The notes: a model not told the origin generated them from the letters alone. Counted from the first letter of the stretch, positions 6,748-15,486 are shown. The stretch: DNA of 29,665 bases from Allobranchiibius sp038199265 (GCA_038199265.1 JBBPZD010000270.1:1-29665); one strand, 5' to 3'. Made by a program: numbers and translations.

Positions 6748-8112
6748 CTAGAGGCGGCGGGGTTCGGCCCGAGGCCGCAGTGCGGGAGCGACGGGCCGCC
6801 CGTACAGCAGTCCGTCGGTGCTGCCCTGCTCCAGCGCCCGCCGGTAGACGACGAGCGATTCGGCGAGTGCCTGAATCGTCGCGTCGACGTCTTCGATGGT
6901 GTGCGCTGCTGAGATGACGAACGACTGACCCAGGACGCCGCGGCGCAGCAGTTCTTGCAGCAGCAGCGTCCGGAACGGTTGGGACGGGTTGCCGGTCGAG
7001 TCCCGGGAGGTGAAGATCAGGCAGGACGGCCGACCCATCGCCTGGACGTGCGGGAAGGTGCCCGCTGCGCGAGATGCGTCGTCGACACCGGCCGCGAGCC
7101 GGGCACCGAGCCGCTCCATCTCACCGACCACGTCGCGGGTTCGATACGTCTGTACGACGGCTCGGAATGCGGCCAGGGACGTCGATTCCGGGCCGTGCGT
7201 CGTCGACAGCAGGAACGCGCGCTCCTCGTCGGTGTCGAGCCCGCCGCGCGACATCAGTTCCCGGCGACCGGCCAGCGCGGCGAGGGGAAAGCCGTTGCCC
7301 ATCGCCTTGCCCCATGCGGACAGGTCCGGCGTGACACCGTAAACGTGTTGCGCGCCGTGCTTTGACCAACGGAAGCCGGTGATCATCTCGTCGAACACCA
7401 GCACCGTGCCGTACTGCGTACACAGGTCGCGCACCCCTTGCAGGAAGCCCGGTTCCGGTTCCCGCATCGCGGTCGCTACCTCCATCACCAACGCTGCGAC
7501 ACTGCGTTCGGCGAGCACCGCGCGTACCGAGTCCAGGTCGTTGTAGGCGAAAGAGACAGTCAGCTCGCGGGTGGCGGCCGGAATACCCCCGGCCATCGCC
7601 GTCGACCCGATGAACCAGTCGTCGACCGAGAAGAACGGTTGATCGCCGCAGATAGCGACCTGTTCCCGGCCGGTCGCCAACCGCGCCAACTTGACGGCAG
7701 CGGTCACCGCGTCCGAGCCGTTCTTGGCGAACTTGACCATGTCGGCGCCCGGCACCAAGGCCAGGAAATCCTCGGCCGCGGCCAGTTCCAGCGTCGTCGG
7801 TCGGGTGAAGTTCTGGCCGTCTTCCAGCACCCCGCGGACTGCATCGAGCACCGGTGCATAGGCATGGCCGAGGGTGACCGCTCGCAGGCCCATGCCGTAC
7901 TCGATGAACCGGTTACCGTCCAGATCCCAGACATGCGCTGCCCTGCCACGGGTGATCACAGGGGTCATCTGCTCGGGGTACTGATCCGAACCACGCGCGT
8001 AGGTGTGCGCGCCGCCGGGCACGATCTGGTGCAACCGGGCCTGCGCGGCAGCCGATCGGGCAAACCGATGCGCGTCCGGGTCCTGTGCGGGGCCTGTCAC
8101 AGAGCGGATCAT
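6748..8112 (-). CDS. Class-III PLP aminotransferase, glutamate-1-semialdehyde aminomutase-like
   Basis: A 454-residue class-III (subgroup II) aminotransferase. Signature features are PGGAHTYARG near residue 32, VWDLDGNRFIEYGMG (61-75), the phosphate-binding AKNGSDAVTAAVKLAR (129-144), the cofactor aspartate D241 in VFDEMITGFRW, and the Schiff-base lysine K269 in WGKAMGNGFP. It resembles the HemL-like branch, but true HemL carries a GGVNSPVR-type N-terminus that is absent, and no other heme gene is nearby. The actual amino donor and acceptor are therefore unknown. A sugar, cell-surface or secondary-metabolite role is equally possible. The ATG at 8112 has no strong ribosome site. It follows a small unknown gene by 18 bp and is convergent with the phosphatase gene. 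Confidence 0.88.
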   Translation of the reverse strand: MIRSVTGPAQDPDAHRFARSAAAQARLHQIVPGGAHTYARGSDQYPEQMTPVITRGRAAHVWDLDGNRFIEYGMGLRAVTLGHAYAPVLDAVRGVLEDGQNFTRPTTLELAAAEDFLALVPGADMVKFAKNGSDAVTAAVKLARLATGREQVAICGDQPFFSVDDWFIGSTAMAGGIPAATRELTVSFAYNDLDSVRAVLAERSVAALVMEVATAMREPEPGFLQGVRDLCTQYGTVLVFDEMITGFRWSKHGAQHVYGVTPDLSAWGKAMGNGFPLAALAGRRELMSRGGLDTDEERAFLLSTTHGPESTSLAAFRAVVQTYRTRDVVGEMERLGARLAAGVDDASRAAGTFPHVQAMGRPSCLIFTSRDSTGNPSQPFRTLLLQELLRRGVLGQSFVISAAHTIEDVDATIQALAESLVVYRRALEQGSTDGLLYGRPVAPALRPRAEPRRL

Positions 8113-8130
8113 ATGGGGTCCGACATCCGA

Positions 8131-8508
8131 TTAAGGCGATCCAGGTGTTCCCGGGTCGGCTACGAGGGCCCAATGCACCATCGCCTCACCATCGGCTGTC
8201 GGGCCGGAACACTCCGCGGCGTACGTCAGGGCAGTCAGCAGCGGCCCTAGGTCCGTCGTAGCGCGGTCGCTGGGAACGCCAGCCTCGAGCGTCTCTATCC
8301 TCGCCTCGACCACTGCGCACGCAATGTCGAACTCGACGTGCGATGCCTCGCACATGCCCTCCCGACGACGCAGCTGCTCGACACTCGCGACCAGATCCCG
8401 CAACGCGACGGCATCCTGGGCCATCGACGCCACGCGTTGTTCGGCTAGTCCGAAAGCCGCAGAGCCCCGAGCGCGCTCGATCCTCGCGTCGAAGTCGGAC
8501 TGTGTCAT
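8131..8508 (-). CDS. Hypothetical protein, 125 residues
   Basis: I do not recognise this protein. It is acidic and Ala/Glu-rich with mostly helical character (DARIERARGSAAFGLAEQRV, then DLVASVEQLRRREG, then VVEARIETLEAG), and has no signal peptide or membrane segment. The ATG at 8508 has only a weak upstream GGA. Support for it being real: codon use fits the neighbourhood, it fills the gap between the divergent VOC gene and the aminotransferase, and it ends 18 bp before that gene, as in an operon. A small helical accessory or regulatory protein is possible, but nothing in the sequence proves it. Confidence 0.6.
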   Translation of the reverse strand: MTQSDFDARIERARGSAAFGLAEQRVASMAQDAVALRDLVASVEQLRRREGMCEASHVEFDIACAVVEARIETLEAGVPSDRATTDLGPLLTALTYAAECSGPTADGEAMVHWALVADPGTPGSP

Positions 8509-8583
8509 TCCGGCAGACTAGGTCGAATCGGTAGGGTCGATGCAGGTTTCCCCCACACTCGTGATCCACCCGAGGAGTCCCCC

Positions 8584-9354
8584 ATGCCCGTACGCGACAC
8601 CAACTGGCCGCACGGCAGCCCGTGCTGGGCCGAAGCAGCCTTCGAACCGCAGCACCGCGGGATGCATCACGCCCGTGACTTTTACGAGAAGCTCTTCGGC
8701 TGGCGCACGGTCGAGGGCGACAAGGACAGCGGTGGATACGTCACCTGCCTGAAGGACGAGCGTGCCGCAGCAGGGCTCAGTGTCATGCCCGGCAAGGGTG
8801 AGCGCCCGGTCTGGACGACGTTCTTCGCGACCGACGATGTCGACGCGAGCGTGTCGGCCGTGCAGCAGGCCGGCGGCACGGTGCAGGTTGCTGCGGCGGA
8901 CGCCGGTGGACTCGGCCGGATGGCGTTCTGCACCGATCCAGGCGGCGCACGTTTCGCGCTTTGGCAGGCAGGGGTTCACAAAGGTTTCGGCATCGTGGCC
9001 GAACCGGGCTCTGTGGCATGGAACACGCTGCTCACCCGCGACCTCGCGGCAGCTCAGGCCTTCTACTCCCAGATCTTCGGGTGGGTCTACCAGGAGCGTG
9101 CCGCCGATCTCAGCATGGCCAGCCTGGCCGACGGAGCCCAGGTCGCCGGTCTGCACCAAGCAGACCAACTGGATGAGAACGTCTCGGACAACTGGCTGAT
9201 CCACTTCGAGGTCGCCGACCGCGACTCCTCGGCCCAGATCGCGCAGAACCTCGATGCCGAGGTGCTGATGACCAGCGACTCGCCGATGGGTCCGGAGGCG
9301 TTGCTGCGGGGCAAGGGTGGCGAGATCCTCAGCATCATCCAGATCACCGACTGA
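8584..9354 (+). CDS. Two-domain VOC (glyoxalase/bleomycin-resistance fold) protein
   Basis: A 256-residue protein with two vicinal-oxygen-chelate units. Unit 1 is at about 10-127 (HARDFYEKLFGW, ending DPGGARFALWQAG) and unit 2 at about 135-255 (WNTLLTRDLAAAQAFYSQIFGW, ending GGEILSIIQITD). The layout and the GSVAWNTLLTRD / NTLIW-type junction resemble the mycobacterial CFP32/Rv0577 group of two-domain VOC proteins. The enzymatic activity of such proteins is generally undefined. The ATG at 8584 has a clear CGAGGAG site seven bases upstream. It is a single gene, divergent from the unknown gene at 8131-8508 and 80 bp before purB on the same strand. Confidence 0.9.
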   Translation: MPVRDTNWPHGSPCWAEAAFEPQHRGMHHARDFYEKLFGWRTVEGDKDSGGYVTCLKDERAAAGLSVMPGKGERPVWTTFFATDDVDASVSAVQQAGGTVQVAAADAGGLGRMAFCTDPGGARFALWQAGVHKGFGIVAEPGSVAWNTLLTRDLAAAQAFYSQIFGWVYQERAADLSMASLADGAQVAGLHQADQLDENVSDNWLIHFEVADRDSSAQIAQNLDAEVLMTSDSPMGPEALLRGKGGEILSIIQITD

Positions 9355-9435
9355 ACGCTCGGTCCTCCCGCGGCCGGCAGGTGCGGGCCGCTGAGATGGA
9401 CGGGGTGGGCTGATCTGACTGGAAGAATGACCGCC

Positions 9436-10848
9436 ATGCGTTCGCTGGCTTCTTCCACCCCGCCCATTGCCCTTGGTGCCCTCGATGGCCGCTACCGGGG
9501 GGTCGTCGCCTCGTTGGTGGACCACCTGTCCGAGCCGGCTCTCAACCGGTCCCGGGTGCACGTCGAGGTCGAGTGGCTGATCCACCTGACCGACGTCGGC
9601 GCGGTGCCCGGTGTGCGGAAGCTGACCACCGGTGAACAGTTCGCGCTGCGGTCGATCCCGGAGGAATTCGACACCGCCGACATCGAGGAACTGGGCGAGA
9701 TCGAGCGCGAGACCGTGCACGACGTCAAGGCCGTCGAGTACTACCTGAAGCACCGGTTGCCGCAGATCGTCGGCGAGGACGACGCACCTGCGTTGTCCGA
9801 ACTGATCCACTTCGCGTGCACCAGCGAGGACATCAACAACCTGTCGTACGCGCTGATGGTCAAGGGTGCGGTGACTGGGGCGTGGGCGCCCAAGGCCGGT
9901 CGCCTTGTCGCGCAGATCGCCGACATGGCCCGTGATCTGTCCGACGTACCCCTGTTGGCGCACACTCACGGCCAGCCCGCGACCCCGACCACGATGGGCA
10001 AGGAGATCGCGGTCCTCGCCCATCGGCTGAGCCGACAACTGCGCCGCATCGAGGGTGCGGAGTACCTCGGCAAGATCAACGGCGCGACCGGTACCTACGG
10101 CGCGCATACTGCCGCCGTCCCTGGCGCAGATTGGGTCCAGGTCAGCAAGGACTTCGTGGAATCCCTCGGATTGACGTGGAACCCGCTGACCACCCAGATC
10201 GAGAGCCACGACTGGCAGGCCGAGCTCTACAGCGATATCGCGCGGTTCAATCGGGTGCTGCACAACCTGTGCACCGACTTCTGGACCTACATCTCGATGG
10301 GCTATTTCGCCCAGGTGCGCGGTCAGGGCACCGTCGGCAGCAGCACGATGCCGCACAAGGTCAACCCGATCCGTTTCGAGAACGCCGAGGCCAACCTGGA
10401 AGTCAGCAACGCTCTCCTGGACGTGCTCGCCGCCACGCTCGTGCAATCACGGATGCAGCGAGACCTGACCGACTCATCGATGCAACGCAACATCGGCACG
10501 GCGTTCGGGCACTCGATGCTCGCACTCGACAACACCGGGCGCGGCCTGGCCGGGCTCGACGCGGTGCCGGGTGCGATGGCCGCCGATCTCGACCGCAACT
10601 GGGAGGTGCTGGGCGAAGCCATCCAATCGGCGATGCGCGCGCTCGGCGCCGCCGGTGTCGAGGGTATGGACCAGCCGTACGAGCGCCTCAAGGAACTCAC
10701 CCGAGGCCGCCGGATCGACGGCGACGACCTGCGCGAGTTCGTGCGTGGGCTGGGCTTCCCCGCCGATGTCGAGGCCCGGATGCTGGCGCTGACACCTGCC
10801 TCGTATGTCGGTCTCGCACCCCGACTGGTCGACTTCCTGGACCGCTGA
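9436..10848 (+). CDS. purB: Adenylosuccinate lyase
   Basis: A 470-residue fumarase-superfamily enzyme that releases fumarate from SAICAR and from adenylosuccinate, acting twice in purine synthesis. It shows the N-terminal LGALDGRYRG of the E. coli-type PurB, the histidine motif HTHGQPATPTT (about 176-186), and the superfamily signature GSSTMPHKVNP (about 301-311) carrying the catalytic serine loop. The length is close to that type. Two ATGs compete: 9427 lies only one base after GGAAG, whereas 9436 lies ten bases after it. I chose 9436; the difference is three residues. It stands alone, not in a pur cluster, and is convergent with the VOC gene at 10976-11629. Confidence 0.95.
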   Translation: MRSLASSTPPIALGALDGRYRGVVASLVDHLSEPALNRSRVHVEVEWLIHLTDVGAVPGVRKLTTGEQFALRSIPEEFDTADIEELGEIERETVHDVKAVEYYLKHRLPQIVGEDDAPALSELIHFACTSEDINNLSYALMVKGAVTGAWAPKAGRLVAQIADMARDLSDVPLLAHTHGQPATPTTMGKEIAVLAHRLSRQLRRIEGAEYLGKINGATGTYGAHTAAVPGADWVQVSKDFVESLGLTWNPLTTQIESHDWQAELYSDIARFNRVLHNLCTDFWTYISMGYFAQVRGQGTVGSSTMPHKVNPIRFENAEANLEVSNALLDVLAATLVQSRMQRDLTDSSMQRNIGTAFGHSMLALDNTGRGLAGLDAVPGAMAADLDRNWEVLGEAIQSAMRALGAAGVEGMDQPYERLKELTRGRRIDGDDLREFVRGLGFPADVEARMLALTPASYVGLAPRLVDFLDR

Positions 10849-10870
10849 GCAGCGCGCGTCGCCAAAACCT

Positions 10871-10894
10871 GTCACCCGAGGACGCTTGGGTGAC
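10871..10894. terminator. Hairpin downstream of purB, degenerate relative of the palindrome family
   Basis: A seven-base stem (GTCACCC, 10871-10877, with GGGTGAC, 10888-10894) encloses a ten-base loop, 22 bp after the purB stop. The flanks are AAAACC on the left and GCAGTTT on the right. The core GGGTGACGCAG resembles GAGTGACGCAG of the palindrome at 4124-4181. It sits between convergent genes, so a two-way terminator is likely, but there is no long T run. Confidence 0.5.
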
Positions 10895-10975
10895 GCAGTT
10901 TGCAGTTCGTGCCCTACGACTCGGTAGGTCTCCAGACCTCGCAGGCTGAGCAGTGGTTCTGGGGTTGGGGGATCG

Positions 10976-11629
10976 TCAGACGGTTACGTGACCCGATTCG
11001 GTCTCGAAGCCGACCGAGAGGATTCCCGGGGTTCCGTGCGGGGCGGTGAAGTCGAAAGAGATCCCCGGCTCGAACTCGTCGCGATCAGCATCGGCCGGAC
11101 CGTCGAGGCCTAGCCACTCGCGTACCCGAAGGGGCGATCCACCGATCTGCAGAGAAGTCAGGCTCGCATCGGTCGGACCGTCACTGGAGGGGTGCGGTGT
11201 GCCGTCGGACCACTCGATGAAGAAGGGCAACTGCGCGTCGGACATCAAACCCTTGACGCCGAGCTGCTTCCAGGTCAGTTCAACCCCGTCAGGACGGTGC
11301 CGGTTGCCCGGGGCCGCTTCTCGCCCGAGGAGCCCCTCGGCGCGGGTGATGTCGTCCACGCGCACGACCCAACCGAGCCAACCGCCGCCTGCCTCGGAGC
11401 AGGCACGGACGGCCTGACCGAAGGGTGCCTTGTCAGAAGCGGGGTGGTCCAGCACCTCCACGACCTCGATGAACCGGTTGTTCTCGAGCGGGATGATGCA
11501 GTTCCGGGTGCCGAAGCGCGGATGCACACCCCCATCGCTGGGCTCGACGCCCACCAGGGCTCCCAACCGCTTGGCAGTTGAGATCAATCCGTCTGAACCG
11601 GCGGCGTACACCACATGGTCGACTCGCAT
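10976..11629 (-). CDS. VOC/glyoxalase-like domain protein
   Basis: A 217-residue protein of a widespread actinobacterial glyoxalase-like family. Diagnostic stretches are MRVDHVVYAAGSDGL at the N-terminus, GGVHPRFGTRNCIIPL, the near-invariant IEVVEVLDHPASDKAPFGQA, GGGWLGWVV, and RPDGVELTWKQLGVKGLM followed by PFFIEW. The function of the family is not established. The ATG at 11629 is chosen because it gives the MRVDHV start seen in relatives, although the AGGA upstream is unusually close. Upstream in-frame codons add a Cys/His-rich stretch with no similarity. It is downstream of the rRNA methyltransferase gene on the same strand but separated by 134 bp, so it may have its own promoter. Confidence 0.88.
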   Translation of the reverse strand: MRVDHVVYAAGSDGLISTAKRLGALVGVEPSDGGVHPRFGTRNCIIPLENNRFIEVVEVLDHPASDKAPFGQAVRACSEAGGGWLGWVVRVDDITRAEGLLGREAAPGNRHRPDGVELTWKQLGVKGLMSDAQLPFFIEWSDGTPHPSSDGPTDASLTSLQIGGSPLRVREWLGLDGPADADRDEFEPGISFDFTAPHGTPGILSVGFETESGHVTV

Positions 11630-11763
11630 TCCTGCATCGTGCCACTGGTCACACCCCCGATCCAAATGGCCGACGCAGCTCATCTCGCCCTTTTACAGAT
11701 GGCCGCGGAAACCGTTCGCGCCTCGCGCTACTTCAGAGTAGGAAAGTCGACCGATGCAGCGCA

Positions 11764-12591
11764 TCAACCCTGGGACACAGCTGGCGCCGAGCGCCGCTGA
11801 CGCACTGCCTCGTAGAGCACGATTGCTGCAGACGTAGCCACGTTCAACGAATTGGCCGTCCCAGCCATCGGGATGGCGACACGCTCGTCGGCTGCCGCCA
11901 GCACCTCGTCGCTCAGCCCTTCCTTCTCGGTGCCCACCGCGATCGCGACGGCGCCCGTCAGGTCGACGTCGGTGTGAGCTGTAGTCGTGTCGGGAGTTGC
12001 TGCAATCAACCGCACACCCCGGCGGCGCAGCCAGGCGAGCGTCTCGCTGGTGGTTGCGCTCGCCACGGGCACGGCGAAAACTGTTCCCTTGGAGGCCCTG
12101 ACGACGTTCGGGTTACCCCAGTCGGTCACCGAGTCAGCCGAGATCACGGCGCCCACGCCGGCCGCGTCGGCTGTCCGCAGCATGGCTCCCAGGTTTCCGG
12201 GTTTCTCGATTGCTTCGGCCAGCAGCACGAGCGAATCGTCCGCGGTATCGAGGTCGTCGACCGACCCTCCGGCGAGCGCGGCGACCGCTACGAACCCGTC
12301 CGCACCCTCACGGTAGGCAATCTTCTCGAACGCCGCGCGATTGAGGCGGATGACCTGCGCTCCGCGGTCACCCGCCTCGCGCACCAGTTGGGCCGCACCG
12401 GCGCCTGGGAAGGCGAGTTCCGGGCAGTGCAGCAACTGGCGCGGCACCACACCGGCGCTCATCGCGAGCCGTAGCTCGTCGTACCCCTCGATCAGGGTCA
12501 GCCCGAGTTCGTCACGCCGCCGACGCTTGCGCAGCGCGATGATGTCCTTCAGGCGGGGATTGGACGGGGAGGTGATCACGAGATCCGGCAC
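11764..12591 (-). CDS. SpoU/TrmH-family RNA 2'-O-methyltransferase
   Basis: A 275-residue SPOUT methyltransferase that transfers methyl groups from SAM to a ribose 2'-OH, usually in rRNA or tRNA. The N-terminal substrate-binding domain begins VITSPSNPRLKDIIALRKRR and contains LTLIEGYDELRLA. The three SpoU motifs are in order: NLGAMLRTADAAG (133-145), VGTEKEGLS (219-227), and IPMAGTANSLNVATSAAIVL (240-259), which forms the knot that binds SAM. The GTG at 12591 is preferred because an AGGG site precedes it and the protein then starts just before the conserved ITSxxNP segment. The longer open frame adds a Cys-rich leader. It is fourth in a minus-strand run from serS. The exact RNA target is unknown; an rRNA target is most usual for this length. 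Confidence 0.92.
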   Translation of the reverse strand: MPDLVITSPSNPRLKDIIALRKRRRRDELGLTLIEGYDELRLAMSAGVVPRQLLHCPELAFPGAGAAQLVREAGDRGAQVIRLNRAAFEKIAYREGADGFVAVAALAGGSVDDLDTADDSLVLLAEAIEKPGNLGAMLRTADAAGVGAVISADSVTDWGNPNVVRASKGTVFAVPVASATTSETLAWLRRRGVRLIAATPDTTTAHTDVDLTGAVAIAVGTEKEGLSDEVLAAADERVAIPMAGTANSLNVATSAAIVLYEAVRQRRSAPAVSQG

Positions 12592-12649
12592 GCAGCTGAC
12601 CCTACGGTCGCCACAGCAGTCCAGCGGCAGCTGTTCAGGAGCAGTCAGG

Positions 12650-13432
12650 TCAGAGCAGAGAGTGCAGCACCATCGCCAGGCCGTCGTCCTCAACAGTTGC
12701 CGTGACCTCGTCGGCCACGGCCTTCACCTCGTTCGGCGCCTGCCCCATCGCAACACCGCGAGCTGCCCACTGGAGCATCTGCAGATCGTTGTAATGGTCG
12801 CCGACCGCGACCGTGTCACCCGGTTCGACGCCGAGGGTGCGACGCACCTGTTCCAGGCCTGACGCCTTCGACACGCCTTCCGGGTTGATGTCGAGCCAGG
12901 CCGTGTAGCCGATCGCGTAGTTGACCCCGTGCAGGCCGAGGCGTTCGGCGAGGGCCGCGAAATCGGCAGACGAACCGCTCGGGGAACGGAAGGTGATGCG
13001 AGTCGTGCGGGTAGCTTTCAGCTCTTCCCAGGACACGACCCGGTGCTCGCCCTCGAGCTCGCCGACCGGGAACGGCGCACTGACCAGATGCCCCTGACCG
13101 AGCACCTCGCTCGCCACGATGCCATCGGACCACTGGCCCTCCAGCGCGGTCAGCGCGGCGCTCGGGTCGAACGTGACCTCCTCGACCAGGTCATAACCGC
13201 CCGCCTCGTCGACCGTGATCGTCACCGCGCCGTTGGAGCACACCGCGAGAGTCGGCGCCAGGCCCAACTTCGTAGCGATCGGGACGGTGCCGATCAGCGA
13301 GCGGCCGGTGGCCAGGATGACGTGGTGCCCCGCGTTGCGAACGGCGGCAATCGCATCACGCACCGCCGGGGACATGGCACCGTCGTGATGCACGATAGTG
13401 CCGTCGATATCCAGACCGATCAGAAGAGCCAC
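12650..13432 (-). CDS. HAD-superfamily (Cof-type) phosphatase
   Basis: A 260-residue Cof-type (class IIB) haloacid-dehalogenase-fold hydrolase. The nucleophile motif is GLDIDGT with D8 and D10; motif II is VILATGRS; the cap follows (about 80-185), and motif IV is VAVGDHYNDLQML near residue 212. Members dephosphorylate sugar phosphates, nucleotides or flavin intermediates; the substrate is not predictable. Two GTG codons nine bases apart compete. The one at 13432 is favoured because an AGGGTG site sits about six bases before it; 13441 is the alternative. It lies 25 bp after the acidic membrane protein gene and 58 bp before the methyltransferase gene, in one apparent minus-strand operon with serS. 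Confidence 0.9.
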   Translation of the reverse strand: MALLIGLDIDGTIVHHDGAMSPAVRDAIAAVRNAGHHVILATGRSLIGTVPIATKLGLAPTLAVCSNGAVTITVDEAGGYDLVEEVTFDPSAALTALEGQWSDGIVASEVLGQGHLVSAPFPVGELEGEHRVVSWEELKATRTTRITFRSPSGSSADFAALAERLGLHGVNYAIGYTAWLDINPEGVSKASGLEQVRRTLGVEPGDTVAVGDHYNDLQMLQWAARGVAMGQAPNEVKAVADEVTATVEDDGLAMVLHSLL

Positions 13433-13457
13433 GGTGCCCACCCTACGTAGCCGGTGC

Positions 13458-14153
13458 TCACGTCCTGACGAGCAGGATGTCGACGTTGCGCTCACGCACC
13501 AGCACACCGATCGCGACGGCGAGTGCCGCGAAGCCGAACAGCAGCTCCAGCCACAGACCCCAGCCCACCGAGAACGTCACCTGCAGGCCGATGGCCCGCG
13601 CGTTGTCGACCATCTTGGAGTAGAAGTCACCCGACTGGGCGTTAACAACGAGCGCGGAATAGATGACGCTCGCTATCTGCACGACAGCGGCCACTAATGC
13701 AGCAATCGGGGCGGGTCGGGACATCTTGCCCAGGCCGCGAAGCACCCCGGCGAGCAACAGCACCACCGCGCAACCCAGCACCACCCAGCCGCCCAGGCTG
13801 GGTCCGTTGCCGTTCGAGGCATCAGCGCCTGCGATATCGGTGCTGACCGCGCCGAAACCATTCACATAGATGTGCTTCGTCGAGTTCGCTGCAGCACCGG
13901 AGAGCACGAAGGTCTGCGTGGACCAGTGCTGCAGGCACAGCAGCACCATCGCCAGCGCGATCGGCACCAGCAACCACGGACCTATGGTTCGCCGCACGGC
14001 GTCATCGACGTCGCTGTCAGCCGCTTGCTCCTGCGTCTCGGCCACATCATCTGCCTCGAGGTCGACCTCGTCCTCAGCATCGATGTCGACCGAATCCTCG
14101 TCGAGCTCGTCCTCGCCGAACTCTTCTTCTACAGATCCGTCGTCTTTCCTCAC
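13458..14153 (-). CDS. Membrane protein with acidic N-terminal tail
   Basis: A 231-residue protein of unknown function. The first ~50 residues are strongly acidic (EEEFGEDELDEDSVDIDAED and onward) and presumably cytoplasmic. Four hydrophobic segments follow: about 59-76 (WLLVPIALAMVLLCLQ), 120-138, 147-170 and about 194-216. Between the first and second lies a polar extracytoplasmic loop of about 40 residues. The protein ends with a short polar tail. I recognise no family motif. The start is the GTG at 14153, which has no strong ribosome site. It begins 25 bp after serS and ends 25 bp before the HAD gene, so it is very likely translated from the serS transcript. Confidence 0.8.
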   Translation of the reverse strand: MRKDDGSVEEEFGEDELDEDSVDIDAEDEVDLEADDVAETQEQAADSDVDDAVRRTIGPWLLVPIALAMVLLCLQHWSTQTFVLSGAAANSTKHIYVNGFGAVSTDIAGADASNGNGPSLGGWVVLGCAVVLLLAGVLRGLGKMSRPAPIAALVAAVVQIASVIYSALVVNAQSGDFYSKMVDNARAIGLQVTFSVGWGLWLELLFGFAALAVAIGVLVRERNVDILLVRT

Positions 14154-14178
14154 GCGCCGAGGGTAGCGATCGGGTCTG

Positions 14179-15486
14179 TCAGAGCGGACGCAGCACGTCG
14201 AGGCCGATGAACGGCTGGAGTGCCTCGGGCACCCGGACCGAACCGTCGGCCTGCTGATGATTCTCCAGGATCGCCACCAACCAGCGGGTGGTCGCCAGGG
14301 TGCCGTTCAGCGTGGCGACCGTCTCGGTGCGCCCCTCCGCATTGCGGTGTCGGGTGCCGAGCCGACGGGCCTGATACGTGGTGCAGTTCGAGGTCGACGT
14401 CAACTCGCGGTAACGACCCTGGGTAGGCACCCACGCCTCGCAGTCGTACTTGCGGGCCGCAGGATTGCCCAGGTCCCCTGCTGCGGTGTCGATGATCCGG
14501 TAGGGCAGTTCGACCTTGGCGAGCATCTCGCGCTCCCAGTCCAGGAGCCGTTCGTGCTCAGCGGCCGCGTCGGCCGGGTCGCAGTAGACGAACATCTCGA
14601 CCTTGTGGAACTGGTGCACCCGGATGATGCCGCTGGTGTCCTTGCCGTGCGATCCGGCTTCGCGCCGATAGCAGGCCGACCACCCTGCATACCGCTTCGG
14701 GCCGGCGCTCAGGTCGATGATCTCACTCGCGTGGTACCCAGCGAGTGCTACCTCGGACGTGCCGGTCAGGTACAGATCGTCGGCTTCGAGGCGGTACACC
14801 TCATCGGCGTGCGCGTCCAGGAACCCGGCGCCTTGCATCACATCGGCCTTGACCAGCGTCGGGGTGATCATGGGGGTGAAACCGTGCTGCACCGCTTGGG
14901 CCATCGCCATGTTGAGCAGCGCGAGTTCCAGCATCGCGCCGACACCGGTCAGGAAGTAGAACCGCGATCCACCGACCTTCGCGCCTCGCTCCATGTCGAT
15001 GGCGCCCAGGCGCTCACCGAGCGCGAGGTGGTCCAGCGGCTCGAAGTCGAACTGGGTGGGCTCACCGACGGTCTCGCGCAGGCTGAAGTTGTCTTCACCC
15101 CCGGACGGCACCCCCGGGGCGATGACGTTCCCGATCTTGCGCAGCGCCGTCTCGTACGCCGCGCCGGCATCGCCCGCGGTGGTCTCCAACGCCTTGACAC
15201 GCTCGCTCAACGCTCCTGCGCGTTCCCGCGCCTGGGCGGCCTCAGCCTCCAGTTCGGTGACATCGACACCCTTCTTCCGAGCGGCGCCCAGCGCACCCAT
15301 CGCCCGACCGACGTCCCTGCTGACGGTCTTCTGGTCACCGCGCGCGGCCTCGAACTCCTGCAGTGACGAACGTCGCAGTTCGTCGCCGGCGAGCACCTGA
15401 TCGATCAGGCCCTCGTCGTCACCACGGGCGCGCTGGCTGGCGCGTACGAGGTCGGGGTTGTCACGCAGCAGTTTGATGTCGATCAC
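14179..15486 (-). CDS. serS: Seryl-tRNA synthetase
   Basis: A 435-residue class-II synthetase that charges tRNA-Ser (and tRNA-Sec where present) with serine in the cytoplasm. Residues 1-110 form the long coiled-coil arm that contacts the tRNA variable arm (MIDIKLLRDNPDLVRASQRA). Motif 1 lies near 203-222. The serine-binding TGTSE is at 241-245, motif 2 runs from GWSACYRREAGSHGKDTSG to HQFHKVEMF (268-299), and motif 3 is NGTLATTRWLVAILENHQ (394-411). The length is standard. The start is GTG at 15486 with a weak ribosome site; the MIDIKLLR start is conserved in the family. It heads a minus-strand operon and is divergent from the lipid kinase gene across 124 bp. Confidence 0.97.
   Translation of the reverse strand: MIDIKLLRDNPDLVRASQRARGDDEGLIDQVLAGDELRRSSLQEFEAARGDQKTVSRDVGRAMGALGAARKKGVDVTELEAEAAQARERAGALSERVKALETTAGDAGAAYETALRKIGNVIAPGVPSGGEDNFSLRETVGEPTQFDFEPLDHLALGERLGAIDMERGAKVGGSRFYFLTGVGAMLELALLNMAMAQAVQHGFTPMITPTLVKADVMQGAGFLDAHADEVYRLEADDLYLTGTSEVALAGYHASEIIDLSAGPKRYAGWSACYRREAGSHGKDTSGIIRVHQFHKVEMFVYCDPADAAAEHERLLDWEREMLAKVELPYRIIDTAAGDLGNPAARKYDCEAWVPTQGRYRELTSTSNCTTYQARRLGTRHRNAEGRTETVATLNGTLATTRWLVAILENHQQADGSVRVPEALQPFIGLDVLRPL

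Noticed and set aside
8518..10446. A 642-codon open frame on the minus strand
   Set aside because: It lies antisense to the two-domain VOC gene and purB, both of which carry clear family motifs. Its own translation is repetitive and shows no domain. It is a shadow of high-GC coding sequence.
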